Position numbers and translations under genes: made by a program
Shown: positions 44,345-49,325 of the stretch, in pieces
Numbering within the stretch: position 1 is the stretch's first letter
How the letters are laid out: every line of letters begins with the position of its first letter
NCBI GenBank assembly: GCA_946482615.1
Contig: CAMLSF010000007.1
Span: 1-49,325, forward strand
Direction: 5' to 3'
Source: an uncultured Chromatiaceae bacterium
GTDB taxonomy: Bacteria > Pseudomonadota > Gammaproteobacteria > Enterobacterales > Alteromonadaceae
DNA: 49,325 nt
Notes under the pieces: generated by a model
What the model was told of the DNA's origin: nothing
What the model saw: only the letters and a program-made list of their open reading frames with translations
Database searches by the model: none

Positions 44345-45049
44345 TTAAGCTTCGCCAACCACATGCAGGTTAGAGTTTTTTTGCGTCAGCTCGCTGACAT
44401 GACCGTCTTTGATATAGATCTGACGTTTGGCACGGGCTGCAAGGCTAGGGTCGTGTGTCACCATTAAAATAGTGGTGCCGGCTTTATTGATGTCTTCCAG
44501 CAGACTCATCACACTTTGCGCCATCTGGCTGTCAAGGTTACCTGTAGGCTCATCCGCTAATAAAAAGCGTGGTGAGGTGGCTAAAGCCCGGGCTATAGCG
44601 ACACGTTGCTGCTGACCACCGGACAGCTGGCTTGGCAGGTGTTTCATCCTTGAGGCTAAACCTACCTGGTCCAGATGGTATTCAATACGTTTTTTCCGCT
44701 CGCTGGCATTTAAACCACGGTAACGTAAAGGCACATCAACATTGTCGAACAGGTTTAAGTCCGGGATCAGGTTAAAGCTCTGGAAAATAAAGCCTATTTT
44801 CTGGTTTCTCATGCGGGAACGGCCGCTGTCATTGAGTTTGGTGATGTCTTCACCGTCCAGCAAATATTCGCCGCTGCTGCTGGTTTCCAGCAAACCGGCA
44901 ATATTTAAAAAGGTGGTTTTGCCTGAGCCTGAAGGGCCTGTCACACTGACAAAGTCACCTTCGTTAACATGCAGCTGAATATCGCGCAGTGCATGAGTGA
45001 CCACGTCGTCTGTGATAAAAGATTTACTGATGTTGTTCATGGTTAACAT
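44345..45049 (-). CDS. ABC transporter ATP-binding protein (LolD/MacB-like)
   Basis: 234 residues. Walker A G38-PSGSGKT-45, signature LSGGQQQR, Walker [13 protein letters not shown] and the H-loop TILMVTHD are intact. The best family match is the MacB/LolD/FtsE group that drives FtsX-type permeases by mechanotransmission. GAGGG lies 7 nt before ATG 45049; an inner ATG at 45040 is possible. It is the second gene of the exporter operon. Confidence 0.92.
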   Translation of the reverse strand: MLTMNNISKSFITDDVVTHALRDIQLHVNEGDFVSVTGPSGSGKTTFLNIAGLLETSSSGEYLLDGEDITKLNDSGRSRMRNQKIGFIFQSFNLIPDLNLFDNVDVPLRYRGLNASERKKRIEYHLDQVGLASRMKHLPSQLSGGQQQRVAIARALATSPRFLLADEPTGNLDSQMAQSVMSLLEDINKAGTTILMVTHDPSLAARAKRQIYIKDGHVSELTQKNSNLHVVGEA

Positions 45050-45077
45050 AAGAAGTCCCTCTGGTTTTTAGTCTTGT

Positions 45078-46352
45078 TTAGTTATTCAGTTGTACTGTGC
45101 TGGCGCCGTTAAAAATATCGGTGCCGGACGTGATGATTTGATCGCCCGGTTGTAAACCGGCCAGAATTTCGACTGAGTTCAGACTGCGGGCACCCAGTTC
45201 AATAGGGGTTTTCACCGCCATGCCATTACTGACTTTGTAGGCAAACTTGCCATTACTGCTGTCAAGGAATTGACCACGGGCCACCTGCAATACGTCTTCA
45301 CGGTGTTCCAGCAAAATACGGCTGCTTAATCGTTGATTTTGACGCAGGGCAGGAGGCGCTTCTTTGGTAAAACGAACCCGGCCTTTGACCTGGTTTTCGA
45401 ACACTTCCGGAGAAATAGTCACCAGCTTGCCCATATAGAGCTTCTGCTCTGCGGTAATTTCTACCGGCAAACCTATGGTTAAATCGTTGGCATAACTTTC
45501 TGGTACGGCAATTTCCACTTCAAACTGACTTAAATCCACCACAGATAAAATCAGCTGGTTTTTGGTGATATAGGTTTTGTTTTCTACCGCCAGATTACCC
45601 AGCAAACCATTGACCGGAGAACGCACTTGCAAGCCATCCACCTGACGCTGAAAGTCTTCCACCAGCAAACGCTGACGGTCCAGTTGCTGGGCTAAACTTT
45701 GCACTTCAAAATCCAGGTTTTCTTTATTCAGGCGGGCATCTTCCACAGCGTGCTGATGCTGCACTTTGGCGGTTTCTAAATCGTCCTTTGCTTTTTCCAG
45801 TTCTAATTTACTGATCACACCTTTTTCAAAGCCCTGATCGGCGCGGCGTTTTTCTCTGTCCGCTGTGGTCAGAGTCATCAGCGCAATGTCCACGGCTTTT
45901 TTGTCGGTCAGCTGCTGTTTTTTCGCCAGAATTTTTTGCCGGTCATGACTGGTTTGCAGGCTATAAAAAGTAGCCTGTTCCTGCTGCAATCTGTTGTTTA
46001 ATTCAGGGCTGTCGATAATGGCCAGCACATCGCCTTGTTTGACTTCGGTACCCGCATCCAGCAATAAGCTGATGGTGCCTTCCGCTGTCGCATACAACTT
46101 AGGGCTGACGGCAGCAACCACCTGACCCTGAGCTGAGATATCGCGGGTAAAGTCGGAGGTTTTGACTGTGTCTATCCGCACGCGCGACAAAGACACCGAC
46201 ATATCAGATTGCGACCAACTGCGGGCCGCCGGAATAATCTGCCATAACAGCAATACCAGAAGCAGGCTGGTTGAGCCTGCGACCCAGAGTTTTTTGTTGG
46301 TTTTTTTTGGTGCCAGCTTTTCATCCTGGCTGCTGGTATCGGCTATTTTCAT
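45078..46352 (-). CDS. Periplasmic adaptor (HlyD/MacA-like membrane fusion protein)
   Basis: 424 residues. One N-terminal membrane anchor (about 24-44) is followed by a split lipoyl/barrel-sandwich domain (KLYATAEGTISLLLDAGTEVKQGD in part; RSPVNGLLGNLAV), a long coiled-coil hairpin (about 125-240) and a beta-barrel and membrane-proximal end. It would connect the ABC pump to an outer-membrane TolC-type channel, which is not encoded nearby. CAGGA precedes ATG 46352. It is the first gene of the operon; a dispersed palindrome sits 36 bp upstream. Confidence 0.9.
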   Translation of the reverse strand: MKIADTSSQDEKLAPKKTNKKLWVAGSTSLLLVLLLWQIIPAARSWSQSDMSVSLSRVRIDTVKTSDFTRDISAQGQVVAAVSPKLYATAEGTISLLLDAGTEVKQGDVLAIIDSPELNNRLQQEQATFYSLQTSHDRQKILAKKQQLTDKKAVDIALMTLTTADREKRRADQGFEKGVISKLELEKAKDDLETAKVQHQHAVEDARLNKENLDFEVQSLAQQLDRQRLLVEDFQRQVDGLQVRSPVNGLLGNLAVENKTYITKNQLILSVVDLSQFEVEIAVPESYANDLTIGLPVEITAEQKLYMGKLVTISPEVFENQVKGRVRFTKEAPPALRQNQRLSSRILLEHREDVLQVARGQFLDSSNGKFAYKVSNGMAVKTPIELGARSLNSVEILAGLQPGDQIITSGTDIFNGASTVQLNN

Positions 46353-46388
46353 GGTTTTTCCTGCACTTTAGCTCTTTGGTTAGGCATG

Positions 46389-46516
46389 TATAGCCAAAGT
46401 AATTGAAGTTGCAGGGAGGCGACCATTGTTCGGGACCCCGGGAGCATAGTTGTCCTATGTGACCGGGGCGAGAACAAGCAGTCAACAATGCTGCAGCTTC
46501 AAGTAAGAAGGCTATA
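46389..46516. repeat. Dispersed imperfect palindrome, copy 4 (128 bp)
   Basis: Starts TATAGCCAAAGTAATTGAAG and ends GCTTCAAGTAAGAAGGCTATA; the outer 7 bp (TATAGCC/GGCTATA) are perfect inverted repeats. The centre holds CCCCGGGAGCATAG, TTGTC, CTATGTGACCGGGG. Same orientation as copy 1. It lies in the upstream region of the exporter operon. Confidence 0.85.
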
Positions 46517-46633
46517 AAAAATGCCGCTATTACCAATGAGTCGTAAGTGGAAGAAAAAAGGTTTGAACGGAATAAAAATAAATTTTGCAGATTAAAAACC
46601 GGACTGACCGGACTGTTGATTGTTAAGGCGTAA

Positions 46634-46654
46634 GGGCGACCTTTATGGTCGCCC
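46634..46654 (-). terminator. Hairpin after the RidA-like gene
   Basis: GGGCGACC (46634-46641), TTTAT, GGTCGCCC (46647-46654): a perfect 8-bp stem 45 bp beyond the stop codon. No T-run follows on the minus strand, so termination is uncertain. Confidence 0.45.
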
Positions 46655-46698
46655 GACTGGCAGATTTTTAGAAAAACCTGAAGTTTATTTCATCTGCT

Positions 46699-47217
46699 TT
46701 AAGGCTTTGCTGCGGGCTTACGTGCAATGATTTCAATTTCGACCAAGCCCTGATCGGCAAATAATTCAGCAACGCCAACAGCTGTCCATGCCGGGTATGG
46801 AGCTTTAAAAAACTCGTCTTTCACAGCCATCACTGCTGCTATATGTTCTTCTTTTGTGCCTTTAAATAACGGGCTTTTAAACAGGTGGTAGCTGTTGATT
46901 TTCACCACATGCTCAGTACCTAAACCCGCTTGTTTCAACAGCGTCTCCAGATTGCTAAAGGCATGGCGTAAGCTCTTTTTAAAAAGTTCAGTGTCGGCGC
47001 CTTCGGCGGGCGCTCCTGCAATCACACCGGAGAAAAACACTAAATCGCCTGAGCTGCGAGCCGGTGCAAAATGCCATTCGTTGTAGGCTTGGTTAGCTCT
47101 TTCGCTATGGATATACACCTGACCATCCAGAGTCGGAATGTTTTGTGCTGCAGATTGTGCCAAAGCAGTCAGGCTGACCAAACTCAGGCCCAGCAGTATG
47201 GGTTTTAAATAAGACAT
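46699..47217 (-). CDS. Exported RidA-family protein lacking the catalytic arginine
   Basis: 172 residues from ATG 47217 (ATG 47229 is also possible). A Sec signal peptide (about 1-24, ending ALAQSA) predicts a periplasmic protein, unlike cytoplasmic RidA. The YjgF/RidA fold is recognised from VFFSGVIAG, the HAFSNLETLLKQAGL helix and AVGVAELF...GLVEIEIIA. The arginine of the usual PAR motif, which holds the imine substrate carboxylate, is replaced by Trp (PAWTAV). Imine deaminase activity is therefore unlikely; ligand binding is possible. Confidence 0.8.
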   Translation of the reverse strand: MSYLKPILLGLSLVSLTALAQSAAQNIPTLDGQVYIHSERANQAYNEWHFAPARSSGDLVFFSGVIAGAPAEGADTELFKKSLRHAFSNLETLLKQAGLGTEHVVKINSYHLFKSPLFKGTKEEHIAAVMAVKDEFFKAPYPAWTAVGVAELFADQGLVEIEIIARKPAAKP

Positions 47218-47330
47218 AAGAAATCTCATGGGTTAAACACAAAGCTGAGTCTGCAGTGTTTTCACAGGACCCAGGCCAGAGCTGGGATAAAAGGAAGGTG
47301 GGGTGGGACGGATACAGGTCAGAGAAAAAA

Positions 47331-47348
47331 GGCCGCATTACTGCGGCC
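47331..47348 (-). terminator. Strong terminator after the GH18-like gene
   Basis: GGCCGCA (47331-47337), TTAC, TGCGGCC (47342-47348). On the minus strand it is followed directly by TTTTTTT, 8 bp after the stop codon. Confidence 0.85.
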
Positions 47349-47355
47349 ACAGACG

Positions 47356-48243
47356 TCAGAGTACGTTACCTAAACCAACGGAGATAGCGTTGACATAAGC
47401 TGTCATCAGTTGTTGTGGATTGGAGCTGTCGTTGGCGACAATTTGATCTAAAGTCCAGATAAAACCACCACCTACACTGGCGCTGCCATGAAAAGATTTC
47501 ATCAGTTTTTGCACCAGTGCCGGACTGTCATTGGTCCAATCGCCGGCCACAATAAATGCTGCGGTATTAAAACCCGGAATAGCTTCAGTAATGGCCTGAG
47601 CCCATTGCGAAGGCTGGTTGCCATAACCTCCATCGTAACACTGCAAATTCCACCATTTTACTGCCCCTTTGTTGGTGTTATTTAATTGCTGTAAAGCGCT
47701 GGTCCAGAATTGCTGGTAGGTATAAGGGCAGAAGGTGAGATCAAAGCCCAGGCTGTTAGCTAACTGACAAAAAGCAACAAAAGAAGGCAGGTCGTAGTTA
47801 TCCTCGCAGTCTAAATCAATAATGCTGATCGCCGGAAAGGTCTGTTTCAGCACTTTTAAATTGTTGGCCAGATTGGTTCCTGCATAGCTGTTATCGTTTT
47901 GCTGATAGATTTTCTGCAGTGTCTCAAAATCCATGACGCCGCCCCCACCAATGGATGCGCAAAGACGATTGACTGAGCCACCTAAAGCAGAGTTAATCAG
48001 GGCTGGCCAGCCTGGATCGCCAACATAACGCCCCTCAGAAATCACCAGTGTGTTGTTAAAATAAATGTCACCCATGATTTGACTGGGTTGAATCGAATAA
48101 TTGCGGCCTATATGAAACAGGCCCAGGATCAGGGTGGTAAAGCCGGAATTTTGCAGCTGTGACACTGTGGTGCTGACAGGTTGTTGGGTGTTATCTGGAT
48201 ACATTATGCCTTCGGCATAAACGGCAAAGTTGAACTTTGACAT
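47356..48243 (-). CDS. GH18-like TIM-barrel protein
   Basis: 295 residues without a signal peptide. Two GH18 landmarks are visible: CASIGGGG (95-102, the strand-3 SxGG motif) and IIDLDCED (141-148), where D143-x-D145-x-E147 matches the end of DxxDxDxE, with Glu147 as candidate acid. The first Asp of that motif is absent. The strand-8 region reads GGGFIWTLDQI. Chitinase or endo-N-acetylglucosaminidase activity is possible, but the lack of an export signal is unusual. AAGGAG sits 7 nt before ATG 48243. Confidence 0.62.
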   Translation of the reverse strand: MSKFNFAVYAEGIMYPDNTQQPVSTTVSQLQNSGFTTLILGLFHIGRNYSIQPSQIMGDIYFNNTLVISEGRYVGDPGWPALINSALGGSVNRLCASIGGGGVMDFETLQKIYQQNDNSYAGTNLANNLKVLKQTFPAISIIDLDCEDNYDLPSFVAFCQLANSLGFDLTFCPYTYQQFWTSALQQLNNTNKGAVKWWNLQCYDGGYGNQPSQWAQAITEAIPGFNTAAFIVAGDWTNDSPALVQKLMKSFHGSASVGGGFIWTLDQIVANDSSNPQQLMTAYVNAISVGLGNVL

Positions 48244-48438
48244 GGGATCACTCCTTGTTGCGATAGCGGACAGAGTTTTCCAAATCCTGCAGGGCCTGGC
48301 TTTTAGACCGGGTAAAAGTTATTCCCTATTTTGGTTAAATAAAGCTAGGCGTTGTTGCGTAGTTCCGCAATACAAATTTACCCAAAACAGCACATTTCAT
48401 CGAAACGTCATCTTTTGTATCAGCACGGCTTAGCCTTA

Positions 48439-49290
48439 TTACCACAACCTTTGTCTGGTGCTGATATATCCAGCATAAAAGATGATGGCGACACCGGCAA
48501 ACCAGCTCATAGTCACAGGTTCAGACCAGAATAAATAACCAAAAAGCCCTGCAAAAATTACTGAGCTGTAGGTCCAGATCCCAATATCAGAAGCGGGCGC
48601 TAAGGCATAAGCTTTGGTCATCGCCATCTGGCCTATGGCCGCCAATACGCCCATAAAACCAAAAGCCCACCAGGCGACAGCCGGTAGTTCCTGCCAATAA
48701 AAAGGCACAGGCACAAAGGAGATAATGGCGGTCAACAAGGAAAAATAAAATACGATACGGGCCGCAGGTTCAGTGTCGGACATATAACGAATGGTGGTTT
48801 TAGTCACAGCCACTAGCACAGCCGACAACAAAGCTATTAAAAACAAATAAAAAGCACCACCACCACTGGCAATAGGTAAAGCCAGTAGAACACCACCAAA
48901 ACCCAAAGCTATGCTAAATAAGGTCAGGCGGCTGGCGGTTTCTTTTAGCCAGAATTTGGCTATTAACGGCACTATAAAAGGCGACATCAACAGCACCACC
49001 ATAGCCTGAGCTAAGGGCAACTGGCTGATAACATAAAAGAAGCAATACATCGAAATAATGCCGGTGACTGAACGGCTTAAATGCAGATACCAGCGTTTGG
49101 TATAGAGCAGTTGTTTACCCTGCAGCCAAAGCCAGGGCAGCATCACCAGCAAAGCAAAAAAATTGCGGAAAAATACCACCTGGGCATGACTGGCGCTGTC
49201 GCTGGTCAGTTTGACCAAAGCCCCTATACCGGCAAAACAAGCTTCAGCCAGTAACAGCAATAAGGCGCCTTTAAGCAGATTGGGTTGCAT
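48439..49290 (-). CDS. EamA/DMT-family transporter
   Basis: 283 residues with ten hydrophobic segments in two five-helix halves (about 8-135 and 145-278), the EamA layout. Sequence such as EACFAGIGALVKLTS, FFRNFFALLVMLPWL and LSRSVTGIISMYCFFY is typical of drug/metabolite exporters of this superfamily. The substrate cannot be inferred. It is monocistronic here. Upstream sequence is cut at the window edge, so its promoter may be missing. Confidence 0.85.
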   Translation of the reverse strand: MQPNLLKGALLLLLAEACFAGIGALVKLTSDSASHAQVVFFRNFFALLVMLPWLWLQGKQLLYTKRWYLHLSRSVTGIISMYCFFYVISQLPLAQAMVVLLMSPFIVPLIAKFWLKETASRLTLFSIALGFGGVLLALPIASGGGAFYLFLIALLSAVLVAVTKTTIRYMSDTEPAARIVFYFSLLTAIISFVPVPFYWQELPAVAWWAFGFMGVLAAIGQMAMTKAYALAPASDIGIWTYSSVIFAGLFGYLFWSEPVTMSWFAGVAIIFYAGYISTRQRLW

Positions 49291-49325
49291 TAGAAATCAC
49301 ATCCACCGAAGAGGCGCGCAGTATA

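Noticed and set aside
1..49325. CRISPR arrays, tRNA or rRNA genes, prophage genes
   Set aside because: No regularly spaced repeats, cloverleaf-like sequences, rRNA segments, integrases or phage structural genes were seen on either strand.

Overview
The window is a chromosomal segment of an aquatic gammaproteobacterium. Protein wording and the mix of families (DUF2959 lipoprotein, EF-hand protein, GlyGly-CTERM-like surface protein, 6-TM chemoreceptor) suggest the Rheinheimera/Alishewanella group or a near relative. That placement is inference, made without a database search. No tRNA, rRNA, CRISPR array, prophage or complete insertion sequence was seen.

Backbone: two minus-strand blocks reproduce the classic enterobacterial lip/mrd/leuS/lnt neighbourhood. 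Block one (about 1.7-15.0 kb), in transcription order, is leuS-lptE-holA-nadD-rsfS-rlmH-mrdA-rodA-rlpA-dacA-ybeD-lipB-lipA. It covers leucyl-tRNA charging, LPS export assembly, replication clamp loading, NAD synthesis, ribosome silencing and methylation, cell-wall elongation and lipoate synthesis. A ybeL-like gene follows leuS on the plus strand, as in E. coli. Block two (34.6-40.3 kb) is miaB-ybeZ-ybeY-corC-lnt (tRNA thiomethylation, 16S processing, metal efflux, lipoprotein acylation).

Accessory region: about 17.5 kb (17.0-34.6 kb) separates the two blocks. It holds a Lon-like protease, a YjjG-type phosphatase, an EF-hand protein with an internal duplication, a DUF2959 lipoprotein, a secreted cyanophycinase, an operon of GH3 lipoprotein, ACT protein and DoxX protein, a 972-residue surface protein with a rhombosortase-type tail, a chemoreceptor translationally coupled to a thioredoxin-like protein, and a Tat-exported PhoD phosphatase. 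To the right of miaB lie a LeuE exporter, a parD antitoxin whose parE partner survives as 10 codons, a four-gene MacAB-like exporter operon, an exported RidA-like protein lacking the usual arginine, a GH18-like barrel protein and an EamA transporter.

Non-coding structure is the most unusual part. A family of about 125-bp imperfect palindromes (four loci) sits only between genes, and its ends change in a compensated way. A 52-bp near-perfect palindrome follows the Lon-like gene. The 3' end of mrdA has been duplicated, leaving a 35-codon reading frame that links mrdA to rodA by two ATGA overlaps. An 81-bp tandem repeat enters from the left edge.
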